Shown here piece by piece: positions 6,836-13,438 of a DNA stretch of 16,341 nt. The stretch's first letter is position 1. Each line of letters starts with the position of its first letter. The stretch is from NCBI GenBank assembly GCA_022784805.1, contig JALFYG010000040.1, positions 1 through 16,341 of the forward strand, read 5' to 3'. The notes under the pieces are model-generated. The model did no database searches, was not told the DNA's origin, and was given only the letters and a program-made list of their open reading frames with translations. Both the position numbers and the translations under genes were made by a program. This stretch comes from Spirochaetales bacterium (GTDB lineage: Bacteria; Spirochaetota; Spirochaetia; Sphaerochaetales; Sphaerochaetaceae).

Positions 6836-7806
6836 AAGATACACATAGAATCACAATACTTGATGGCCTTGAGACCAACCCTAGAGACTTGAGTTGGGAA
6901 CCTATCTATAAACACGGCATACTGACTGTCTATGATGACCTGATCTATGACGAGGATGAGATAATAGAGAGAATCGCTGATAGTGACATGGTGATCACAG
7001 TAGATACTCCTCTGACCAAGCGTGTCATTTCCAGCTGCAAAAACATCAAATACATTGGAGCCATGGCCACAGGCTACAATCATATTGACTTGGATGCGTG
7101 CGAAAAAAGAGGAATAACCGTAACAAATGTCCCCTCTTATTCCACCCTCTCTGTGGCTCGAAGAACCATAGCTCTATTAATGGAGCTCTCAGAGAGAGTC
7201 TCCTCTCTGAGCCAAATTGTAAAGAACGGAGGATGGACCAGTCCATTTCCACATTGGGAGACACCATCTTTTTCCCTGGATAATAAGACACTGGGTATCA
7301 TAGGGTATGGTCGAATAGGCAGTAAGACAGCGAAGATAGCAAAGGCAATGGGAATGAATGTCGTTGCATACAAGAGATACATCAATAAAGAATGCGATGA
7401 CATTGTATCTTTTGTTTCTTTGGACACTTTATTTTCTACCTCTGACGTCATCGCCCTCCACGCCCCTCTTAATGACGACTCTTATCACATAATAAACTCA
7501 GAGAACATAAAGAAGATGAAGAACGGCGTCATTATCCTCAACACATCCCGTGGAGCGCTTATTGATGAAGATGCTCTTATCGAAGGTTTAATATCCAAAA
7601 AGATATGGGGAGTGGGGCTGGATGTAATGGAGAATGAACCAAGAAAGGAAAGCCCTCTCTTTTCTCTCGATAACGTAATAATAACTCCTCACTCTGCTTG
7701 GACAGACGTGGAAGCAAGACGAACCCTTATCTATGAAACAGGTGAGAATATAAAGGCATATCTCGAAAATAGGGAGAGAAATACAATCAGAAAAGAAGGA
7801 CAATAA
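6832..7806 (+). CDS. D-2-hydroxyacid dehydrogenase, paralogue 2
   Basis: A 324-aa paralogue of the preceding protein. Both share the N-terminal ILDG/LLDG strand and the NP.DLSW motif. It has ATGYNHIDLDACEKRGI, SVARRTIALLMEL, GIIGYGRIGSKTAKIAKAMG (nucleotide fold), and the catalytic Arg in NTSRGA, Glu in MENEP and His in TPHSAW. The linker before the Rossmann fold (HWETPSFSL) is more diverged than the FWDYPLVEL of paralogue 1. Strand 2 ends VVAYKRY, again without the NAD-selecting Asp, so NADP(H) preference is possible. The ATG lies in an ATGA overlap with the upstream stop, so the longer frame starting at 6736 is not used. Two adjacent dehydrogenases may serve different 2-oxoacids or form a heteromer. 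The 3' end overlaps the convergent AEC gene by 20 nt. Confidence 0.87.
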   Translation: MKDTHRITILDGLETNPRDLSWEPIYKHGILTVYDDLIYDEDEIIERIADSDMVITVDTPLTKRVISSCKNIKYIGAMATGYNHIDLDACEKRGITVTNVPSYSTLSVARRTIALLMELSERVSSLSQIVKNGGWTSPFPHWETPSFSLDNKTLGIIGYGRIGSKTAKIAKAMGMNVVAYKRYINKECDDIVSFVSLDTLFSTSDVIALHAPLNDDSYHIINSENIKKMKNGVIILNTSRGALIDEDALIEGLISKKIWGVGLDVMENEPRKESPLFSLDNVIITPHSAWTDVEARRTLIYETGENIKAYLENRERNTIRKEGQ

Positions 7807-8701
7807 GAGGAATAGTCACAACAGAAAGCACCAAGCTCTGCATCATCGTTTCATTGGGAAATGTTGCGTCTCCTCCATACTTCTTTGAGAAAATGACGTT
7901 TAATGTTCCCACAGGAAGCGCAGACATCAACACTATTGTGTTTCTCATCACCTCATCCATTGGGAATAGGGACAAGACAAGATAAACAATAAAAGGAAGA
8001 ATCAAAAGTCTCATTAGTGAAACTAAATAACAAAGAGGCTTTGTCATTACCTTCTTCAAGTCCATTCCTATGAGCCAGGAGCCTACAAGCATCATAGATA
8101 AAGGTCCGGAGACACCGCCGATGGCTGCAAAGAAATCTTCAATCACTCCTCCGTCTTCAATTGGGAGAAGGAACAATATTATAGAGAGAACAGATGAGAT
8201 GGTAAGAGGCTCCAAGAGAATCCCCTTGATATCAACCTTCTCTTTCCTCTCTCCATCGAATAGCCTTATGCCATAGGTAAACATAAATACGTTATAAAGA
8301 AGGTTATATATGACGGCGTAGATCATTCCCTCCGAGCCGAAGAGGACTTGAGTAAGAGGAAGGCCAATAAAGCTTGTATTGGCAAAGACACACATATTTA
8401 CGGATATGTTTCTCTTTCCCTTCTCTTTCACAATCACTCTGAAGACAAGGAATGAGATGATAAAAAACGCTATATAGCAGAGACTGATGATCAGGAAAGA
8501 GAGTCCTAACTTTTTCACGTCTCCGCTTTTACCTTCAAAACCGGAAGCGATGATTGAACATGGGACTATCACCTTTAGAAGCACATCTGATAGTTCATCT
8601 GTAGTATTGTCTGAAACAAGATTTATCTTCTTGATCACATAACCTGTGGCCACAAGAAGAAAGAGTGTCAAAAGTGATTTCAGTAGTGTTCCCATGTACA
8701 T
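7787..8701 (-). CDS. AEC (auxin efflux carrier) family transporter
   Basis: A 304-aa integral membrane protein with about ten hydrophobic segments in the five-plus-five arrangement of the AEC family (PF03547). Typical features are the N-terminal LLTLFLLVATGYVIKK, DVLLKVIVPCSIIASGF (helix 2 with Pro), NTSFIGLPLTQVLFGSEG (the NxxFxGxP signature of the family) and MSALPVGTLNVIFSKKYGGD near the C-terminus. Characterised bacterial members move malate, lactate or other carboxylates, which would suit a neighbour of two hydroxyacid dehydrogenases, but the two sets are convergent, so this link is inference. SD GAGGTG lies 5 nt before ATG 8701; a second ATG at 8695 is less well spaced. It follows the GH9 gene by 57 nt, with an extended -10 box in the gap. 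Confidence 0.85.
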   Translation of the reverse strand: MYMGTLLKSLLTLFLLVATGYVIKKINLVSDNTTDELSDVLLKVIVPCSIIASGFEGKSGDVKKLGLSFLIISLCYIAFFIISFLVFRVIVKEKGKRNISVNMCVFANTSFIGLPLTQVLFGSEGMIYAVIYNLLYNVFMFTYGIRLFDGERKEKVDIKGILLEPLTISSVLSIILFLLPIEDGGVIEDFFAAIGGVSGPLSMMLVGSWLIGMDLKKVMTKPLCYLVSLMRLLILPFIVYLVLSLFPMDEVMRNTIVLMSALPVGTLNVIFSKKYGGDATFPNETMMQSLVLSVVTIPLIVLLF

Positions 8702-8708
8702 AGCGTCA

Positions 8709-8729
8709 CCTCAAGTGAGGATAATACCA
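8709..8729 (-). promoter_or_regulatory. putative extended -10 promoter and palindrome before the AEC gene
   Basis: On the minus strand TGGTATTAT (8721-8729) matches the extended -10 form TGnTATAAT at all but one base. The -35 is poor (TTGTAG, 19 nt away). The -10 abuts the imperfect palindrome CCTCAAGTGAGG (8709-8720), which also contains the SD. This could be an operator or a small SD-masking stem. Confidence 0.38.
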
Positions 8730-8758
8730 CAAAACAGTTGTTCCTCTACAACACCTCT

Positions 8759-10495
8759 TTACTCGTTTCTTATACATTTTGCAAGCATAAACCAAGATAC
8801 ATGTGGTAGCCATTGCTCCGCCCATCTCCAATTGTCTGATATTGTGGAGGTTGGAGCTGTAACGAGAAGAATACCCTCCTCGTCATCCTCGTCACTGGTA
8901 ATGCCGTTGACTATTCCTCCCGGAATGTTCATGTAGTCATAGTTATTGAAGAAGAAGTATTGAGGATTATTTCTTCCAAAGCCATCGATCATGGATGCGT
9001 CATATGGATTCTGTCCCATAATCCAATCCAAGGTGGAGGAGCTCATCTTCTCCAATTCCTCCCTGAGAGAATCGTCACCAGTGTGTTTGGAAGTAAGAAA
9101 TGAAGCTACTGAAAGGGACGCCAATCTTGCGTTCTCACCCTGCCACCAAGGAGAGACTGTAGTATCGTGGGGGAAGAAGAACTGAATCTTTCCTCCAGTA
9201 ATCTCTTCCAAAGGATAGAAGAATGGATTATTTATCGCCTTCGAGATGCTCACTTTATGTCTCATGACTTCTTCTGCTGTGGTGAATGCTTCCTCTGCTT
9301 TCGCTTCATCACTCTCAATTTCTCCATAGAGAAGAAGAGCTAGGATTGGAAGACCTTCGTCAGACGCATGGTGGAAGGGCATTCCCTCTTTATATTCAAA
9401 GCGTCGTTCACCTTTCTCCAACAATACCGAGGATCCCTTCAATTCCTGACACCACTTCCTTGCTTCCAATAAATACTTTTCGTTTCCTGTGGCTTTATAA
9501 AGCTCGGTAGAGGCAATGAGAACTGTGTAATAATCCACAATGTTCCACTTACCATCATTTGTGTAGAGAAAGTTATTCTCAACCAGGAAATCATAGGCTT
9601 CCATTGCAGAAGAGAGATAGTCTTCATTTTTATAGACTTCAGAAGATGTTTCATGATAAGAGGCTGCTGCCAGGGCGGCGATAGCCATAGCCCCGCCAGA
9701 GCGTAGAGATGCTTCATAATAAGTATCATCAACTACTTCCTGGTCCCTGGTGGTTGCCTCTTCAAATTGGTCGGAAGAGTTATGGTAATCAAAACCAATG
9801 GATCTGGTTCCCTTTATGATGTCCATATGGTCCAAGTCTTCATGGCGCCTGATGGAACGGATAAATGAACCGGAAGGAATATGTGTCTTCATCAAGAAAT
9901 CTGCACCCCATGAACCTTCATCCAGCATTCTCTTTCCAAGAATAGTGTATGAAGGAGAGTTCTTTCTCTTTATGTAGTCATATCCTAAAAAGAAGAAATA
10001 AACACTTAATCCCATCTGCTGAGGGTTGTACCAAGTGCTATGAGATAAGTGTGAGAGGTGGATACCGTGGTCGCCGGAGGCATCAAACCATCCTCCTGAG
10101 AGGTCCATCTCACCCTCTCTGGGGCCCGAAAACTTAAGATGCCTGTCTTCCAGAAACCACTCCCCTGAAGAGCGGGAAGCCTTGAAAAATGCAGTGTTTG
10201 CGCTGATAAGCCTCAAATTTACTAGGTATTCAGCTATCTCAATCCTCTCGGACACATCATTCACTTTAATCTTATAAGAGCCAGGGATTTTGAAGTCTGA
10301 GAAGTCTCCCACATAGTACTCCCCTTTCTTCCATCTTGCGACCTTTCCAAAATACTCAAAACTCCCTCTATATACTTCTTTTTCATCCTCAACTCTGATA
10401 ACAGAGAAAGACTCAATATTCTCTCCCTCGCATTCAACGATTACTCTCTTATGTTCGCTGGATACATATCCAATCTGGTTAACAAGAATCTTCAA
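8759..10495 (-). CDS. intracellular glycoside hydrolase family 9 protein
   Basis: About 578 aa with no signal peptide. Residues 1-95 form the Ig-like domain that precedes many GH9 catalytic domains (MKILVNQIGY, then KKGEYYVGDFSDFKIPGSYKIKV). The (alpha/alpha)6 domain follows. Its catalytic Asp pair sits in GGWFDASGDHG, which has one residue more than the usual DAGD spacing. DWIMGQNPYDASMIDGFG matches the conserved GH9 NP..S...G.G block, but the usual PHHR is replaced by NPQYFFFNN. The likely acid Glu is in WRWAEQWLPH. The frame extends to an ATG at 10525, but TTG 10493-10495 is preferred: AAGGAG (10505-10510) lies 9 nt upstream of it and the protein then begins exactly at the conserved domain start, whereas the ATG has no SD. 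Lack of a signal suggests hydrolysis of imported oligosaccharides; the substrate is unknown. Confidence 0.84.
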   Translation of the reverse strand: MKILVNQIGYVSSEHKRVIVECEGENIESFSVIRVEDEKEVYRGSFEYFGKVARWKKGEYYVGDFSDFKIPGSYKIKVNDVSERIEIAEYLVNLRLISANTAFFKASRSSGEWFLEDRHLKFSGPREGEMDLSGGWFDASGDHGIHLSHLSHSTWYNPQQMGLSVYFFFLGYDYIKRKNSPSYTILGKRMLDEGSWGADFLMKTHIPSGSFIRSIRRHEDLDHMDIIKGTRSIGFDYHNSSDQFEEATTRDQEVVDDTYYEASLRSGGAMAIAALAAASYHETSSEVYKNEDYLSSAMEAYDFLVENNFLYTNDGKWNIVDYYTVLIASTELYKATGNEKYLLEARKWCQELKGSSVLLEKGERRFEYKEGMPFHHASDEGLPILALLLYGEIESDEAKAEEAFTTAEEVMRHKVSISKAINNPFFYPLEEITGGKIQFFFPHDTTVSPWWQGENARLASLSVASFLTSKHTGDDSLREELEKMSSSTLDWIMGQNPYDASMIDGFGRNNPQYFFFNNYDYMNIPGGIVNGITSDEDDEEGILLVTAPTSTISDNWRWAEQWLPHVSWFMLAKCIRNE

Positions 10496-10583
10496 AGCCC
10501 TGTACTCCTTTTTTACAGTGTACATCCAACTTGTTGAAAATGAGGGTATTTTGATGAACTAACTAAAAAATAGGCTGAACTTT

Positions 10584-10775
10584 CTATTCCCAAAAAAGCT
10601 CATCAAGAGTCTTATTCAGCACCTTGCAGATTGAGATGCACAGTTTGATGGTCGGGTTATAGTCGCCTTTTTCAATGGCGTTGATAGTCTGCCTTGAGAC
10701 ACCCACCTTCTCTGCCAGTGCCTCTTGAGATAAGTCCATCAAAGCCCTGGCACTTTTGAGTTTCAGATTCTTCAC
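10584..10775 (-). CDS. XRE-family (Cro/CI-like) transcriptional regulator
   Basis: A 63-aa single-domain helix-turn-helix protein. It has KSARALMDLSQEALAEKVGV, the recognition helix SRQTINAIEKGDYNPT and the closing CKVLNKTLDELFWE, the standard short YgzD/XRE form found in Firmicutes and spirochaetes. The start is GTG at 10773-10775, which forms a 4-nt overlap (GTGA) with the stop of the upstream membrane protein gene; GAGG lies about 10 nt upstream. Co-expression with a small membrane protein is a recurrent arrangement of this regulator type, and autoregulation of the pair is likely but not shown. Confidence 0.9.
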   Translation of the reverse strand: MKNLKLKSARALMDLSQEALAEKVGVSRQTINAIEKGDYNPTIKLCISICKVLNKTLDELFWE

Positions 10776-11290
10776 TCCTCATCAACCTCTCTTTTTGAGT
10801 GTATAGCCTGAGTAATCATAATTATAACCCAAAGCACGAAGACAAAAGCAATCAGAGATCTGTCACATAGCTTACCATCTGCAACAAGAAGCCCTTCGGT
10901 GGCAAATCTGATTGTTCCCAGTCCCATCATGATGGAAAGAATAGTTCCCATAACGAAGAATTGTCTCTTATTCTCCTTAAGAGAGAAATAAGCATCTTTA
11001 ATGATTGCAGCAACGGCAAAGGCTCCGATACCTATCAAAACAGCAATGATATTTCCTGTCTCAGATGTTTCAAAGAGACTTTTGCCAACAAAGAAGGCAT
11101 AGAGAGCCAAGAATGTAGAAGCCAAAACAAGTGCCCAGAATCCTATCATGAAGCACTCGCCTCTTGCTGCAATCTGCCTCTCGTCCCATTCACACTCCCC
11201 GCTTTTTTTCTTTCTTTTTGAGTTCACCACAAGAACTCCAAGACCAACAAGCAGGCCAACGCCCATTCCTATGTTATACCAATTTTTCAT
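10772..11290 (-). CDS. small integral membrane protein paired with the XRE regulator
   Basis: 172 aa from the chosen start, with an N-terminal membrane segment (IGMGVGLLVGLGVLVVNS), a charged cytoplasmic stretch containing CEWDERQIAARGE, and then four further hydrophobic segments. The 'DERQ/DERD...RG' motif after the first helix recurs in small uncharacterised membrane proteins (for example DUF2178-like) encoded next to short XRE regulators. I cannot assign a function. ATG 11288-11290 is chosen over ATG 11309-11311 because AAGGAG sits 6-7 nt upstream of it, and because the upstream ATG would overlap the promoter -10 region. It is the first gene of a two-gene unit with the regulator. Confidence 0.78.
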   Translation of the reverse strand: MKNWYNIGMGVGLLVGLGVLVVNSKRKKKSGECEWDERQIAARGECFMIGFWALVLASTFLALYAFFVGKSLFETSETGNIIAVLIGIGAFAVAAIIKDAYFSLKENKRQFFVMGTILSIMMGLGTIRFATEGLLVADGKLCDRSLIAFVFVLWVIIMITQAIHSKREVDEE

Positions 11291-11311
11291 AAATCTCTCC
11301 TTAACGGACAT

Positions 11312-11340
11312 AAAGTAAAGTTATTAGATATTTTTGTCAA
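11312..11340 (-). promoter_or_regulatory. sigma70-type promoter of the membrane protein/XRE operon
   Basis: On the minus strand a perfect TTGACA (11335-11340) is followed by exactly 17 nt and TACTTT (11312-11317, 4 of 6 matches). Predicted transcription starts near 11305, just upstream of the SD and ATG 11290. This is one of the best promoters in the window. Confidence 0.65.
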
Positions 11341-11363
11341 TTATATTTTACATTCTAATATCT
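11326..11363. promoter_or_regulatory. inverted repeat in the divergent regulatory region, possible operator
   Basis: AGATATT (11326-11332) and AATATCT (11357-11363) form a 7-bp inverted repeat with a 24-nt spacer. The left half lies between the -35 and -10 of the XRE operon promoter. It is a candidate binding site for the XRE protein, but the DNA is very AT-rich, so chance occurrence is possible. Confidence 0.25.
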
Positions 11364-11423
11364 TTTTCTTGATTATTTGCTTTCACATCAAATTAGAAGT
11401 ATTATTTGATAAGGAGTATTTCT

Positions 11424-12047
11424 ATGGATAAAAAAGCAATGTACAAACTTACATATGGGCTCTTTGTCTTGACTGCAAATGAAAACGGCAAAGACAATGG
11501 ATGTATCATTAATACAGCCATTCAGGCTGCCGGAGAGCCAAATCAGATTTCTATCTCTGTAAACAAACAGAACTATACACATGACATGATCATGCGTACT
11601 GGTGCCTTCACAGTCTCCTCCATTACAGAAAAGGCAGACTTCTCTCTATTCAAGAGATTTGGTTTCCAGAGTGGAAAGGACAATGATAAGTTCGTTGGTT
11701 TTGACGGATGGCTCAGAGGAATTAATGGCGTTCCATACATTACAGAAAGCTGCAATGCTTATATCAGCGTAAAAGTCGAGAAGACAGTGGACCTTGGTTC
11801 CCATACCCTCTTTATTGGACAAGTTACAGATATGGAAGTACTCTCTGAAGATCCTTCTGTTACGTATGCATACTATCAGAGCAATATCAAGCCAAAACCA
11901 GAGAAGGTCGGAACAACTCCAAAGGGAGAGACTGTCTGGAGATGTACAGTCTGTGGTTATGAATATGTGGGTGAAGAGCTACCTGAAGACTTCATTTGCC
12001 CATGGTGCAAGCATCCAGCTTCAGACTTTGAAAAGATTGTCAGATAG
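11424..12047 (+). CDS. hrb: high-molecular-weight rubredoxin (flavin reductase-like domain plus rubredoxin)
   Basis: A 207-aa two-domain redox protein. Residues 1-150 are an FMN-binding flavin reductase-like domain (MYKLTYGLFVLTAN, GCIINTAIQAA, ISISVNKQNYTHDMI, GAFTVSSI, FGFQSGKD). The C-terminus is a short rubredoxin with iron ligands Cys174, Cys177, Cys192 and Cys195 (CTVCGY ... CPWCKH). The 14-residue gap between the Cys pairs is the compact form seen in this family. In Moorella the homologous Hrb passes electrons from NADH to the flavodiiron protein FprA for oxygen or NO reduction; no flavodiiron gene is visible here. ATG 11424 follows AAGGAG (11411-11416) by 7 nt, so the longer frame from 11406 is not used. 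It appears monocistronic, with its own terminator downstream. Confidence 0.9.
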   Translation: MDKKAMYKLTYGLFVLTANENGKDNGCIINTAIQAAGEPNQISISVNKQNYTHDMIMRTGAFTVSSITEKADFSLFKRFGFQSGKDNDKFVGFDGWLRGINGVPYITESCNAYISVKVEKTVDLGSHTLFIGQVTDMEVLSEDPSVTYAYYQSNIKPKPEKVGTTPKGETVWRCTVCGYEYVGEELPEDFICPWCKHPASDFEKIVR

Positions 12048-12058
12048 TGAAACATAAG

Positions 12059-12081
12059 ACCGCGGCTATCCGCGGTTTTTT
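12059..12081 (+). terminator. intrinsic terminator of the rubredoxin gene
   Basis: A GC-rich perfect 7-bp stem, ACCGCGG (12059-12065) and CCGCGGT (12070-12076), has a 4-nt loop ctat and a run of six Ts. It lies 12 nt after the rubredoxin stop codon and is the clearest rho-independent terminator in the window. Confidence 0.92.
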
Positions 12082-12193
12082 CATTGCTTTCTTCTTTCAA
12101 TACAAATAGTTTTAATTCTTTTATTATTCTTTTTTTTGTTGTATTTTGTTTAAATCAATCACAAAATGGGATACAACTAATGTGGAGTGAATA

Positions 12194-12565
12194 ATGAGAG
12201 TCGCTTGTCCTGTAGATTCATCTGATTACATTAAGAAAAATGCCGAAGAAGCAGAGTTCCTCTTGTTTTTTGACATAGAGGAAGACGAAATACTTTCCCA
12301 AGAGAAAATCGAAGTATCAGATTATTCTATCCTCCCTCTCCTTGAGGCTAAAGATGTAGAAGTATTTATATGCGCCAACCTTGATATTCCAATGATGATT
12401 GAGCTCTCCAGAATAGGGGTCGAAATCGTCGGAGGAACGGAAGGAAAGGCAAAGAATGTCATAAATAGCTGGATTGACGGCACGCTGGAAAGCAGCGACA
12501 TTGTCTGTAGCGGTCAAAGCAGCGGTGGATGCAACGGAGACTGCAGCCACTGCAAGAGTATATAA
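12194..12565 (+). CDS. NifX/NifB-like dinitrogenase iron-molybdenum cofactor family protein with cysteine tail
   Basis: A 123-aa small soluble protein of the Nitro_FeMo-Co fold (PF02579). It starts MRVACPVDSSDYI, has the strand FLLFFDIEEDEI, a central LLEAKDVEVFICANLDIPMM and the ending LSRIGVEIVGGTEGKAKNVI...W. This fold binds metal clusters or their precursors in NifX/NifY, but many anaerobes carry stand-alone members of unknown role. The C-terminal tail adds Cys105, Cys113, Cys117 and Cys120 (GGCNGDCSHCKSI), which could bind Fe-S or another metal. No nif genes are present, so nitrogenase maturation is not implied. SD GGAG lies 6 nt before ATG. It is followed after 12 nt by the DUF2238-like membrane protein gene, suggesting an operon. 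Confidence 0.82.
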   Translation: MRVACPVDSSDYIKKNAEEAEFLLFFDIEEDEILSQEKIEVSDYSILPLLEAKDVEVFICANLDIPMMIELSRIGVEIVGGTEGKAKNVINSWIDGTLESSDIVCSGQSSGGCNGDCSHCKSI

Positions 12566-12577
12566 TGGAGGAGAGAT

Positions 12578-13438
12578 ATGGGAAAAGAAAAGAAAGAGAA
12601 GAAAGTAAAAAAGGAGAAAGTTGTACCATATACAAATAAAAGGACACTCACAGTCTACCTTGTACTGAGAGCACTGGTCATAGTTGTAATGGTGAGAGCA
12701 TTTTTCAGAGGTGCTTATGAGAATATGTTCATGTGTGGCCTCACGCTTGTTCTTCTCATCGCTCCATCCATCCTTACAAAGAAGCTGAAGATATATCTTC
12801 CTACAGCATTGGAGATAATTATTCTATGCTTTATCTTTGCAGCTGAAATCTTGGGTGAAATCCACTCTTTCTATATCAAGGTCCCTCATTGGGACACTGT
12901 CCTCCATACACTCAACGGCTTCTTATGCGCTGCAGTAGGTTTTGCACTGGTGGATCTCTTTAACAGAGACGAACGCTTTACATTTAAGCTCTCCCCTCTA
13001 TTTCTCGCTGTCGTCGCTTTCTGTTTCTCCATGACCATAGGAGTCCTATGGGAATTCTTCGAATTCTCTGCTGATTATTTTGTAGGAACAGATATGCAGA
13101 AAGACACCATTGTCCGCCATATAAACACTGTGGAGCTTGATGTCACCAAATCCAATAAGGTTGTGAAGGTCAAAGATATAGCCGACGTAATAATCGTACA
13201 TGGTGATGGAACACAAGAGAACCTGGGCCTCGGAGGATATTTGGATATCGGAATCATAGACACAATGAAGGACCTCTTCGTCAACTTCATCGGTGCTGTC
13301 GTCTTCTCTATCCTAGGATACATATATGTAAAGACACGGGGCAAGGGGAAGATAGCCTCCTCATTCATCCCCCGGGTGGAGATGAATGACGGTACTATCG
13401 ATGGACAAGAGAGTAAAAAAGGCAATCAAGAGAACTGA
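12578..13438 (+). CDS. DUF2238 (YjdF)-like integral membrane protein
   Basis: 286 aa. A Lys-rich cytoplasmic N-terminus (residues 1-20) is followed by hydrophobic segments, then HWDTVLHTLNGFLCAAVGF, a helix with GVLWEFFEFSADYF, a polar 80-residue insertion (about 170-225) and a last helix DLFVNFIGAVVFSILGYIY. The His-Trp-Asp...His motif, the WEFFEF helix and the D...N..GA..G helix resemble the DUF2238/YjdF family, whose function is unknown. The His, Glu and Asp residues in or near membrane helices could bind a metal, but that is speculation. SD GGAGGAG lies just upstream of ATG and only 12 nt separate it from the NifX-like gene, so the two are likely co-transcribed. The stop codon is inside the convergent ABC gene (13-nt overlap). 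Confidence 0.7.
   Translation: MGKEKKEKKVKKEKVVPYTNKRTLTVYLVLRALVIVVMVRAFFRGAYENMFMCGLTLVLLIAPSILTKKLKIYLPTALEIIILCFIFAAEILGEIHSFYIKVPHWDTVLHTLNGFLCAAVGFALVDLFNRDERFTFKLSPLFLAVVAFCFSMTIGVLWEFFEFSADYFVGTDMQKDTIVRHINTVELDVTKSNKVVKVKDIADVIIVHGDGTQENLGLGGYLDIGIIDTMKDLFVNFIGAVVFSILGYIYVKTRGKGKIASSFIPRVEMNDGTIDGQESKKGNQEN

Noticed and set aside
10496..10525. ATG start for the GH9 gene at 10525
   Set aside because: There is no SD upstream of it, whereas AAGGAG is well placed for TTG 10495, where the conserved domain begins.
12082..12193. Promoter for the NifX-like operon
   Set aside because: The region is AT-rich with many near matches (for example TTGTTT at 12146) but no well-spaced -35/-10 pair stands out.
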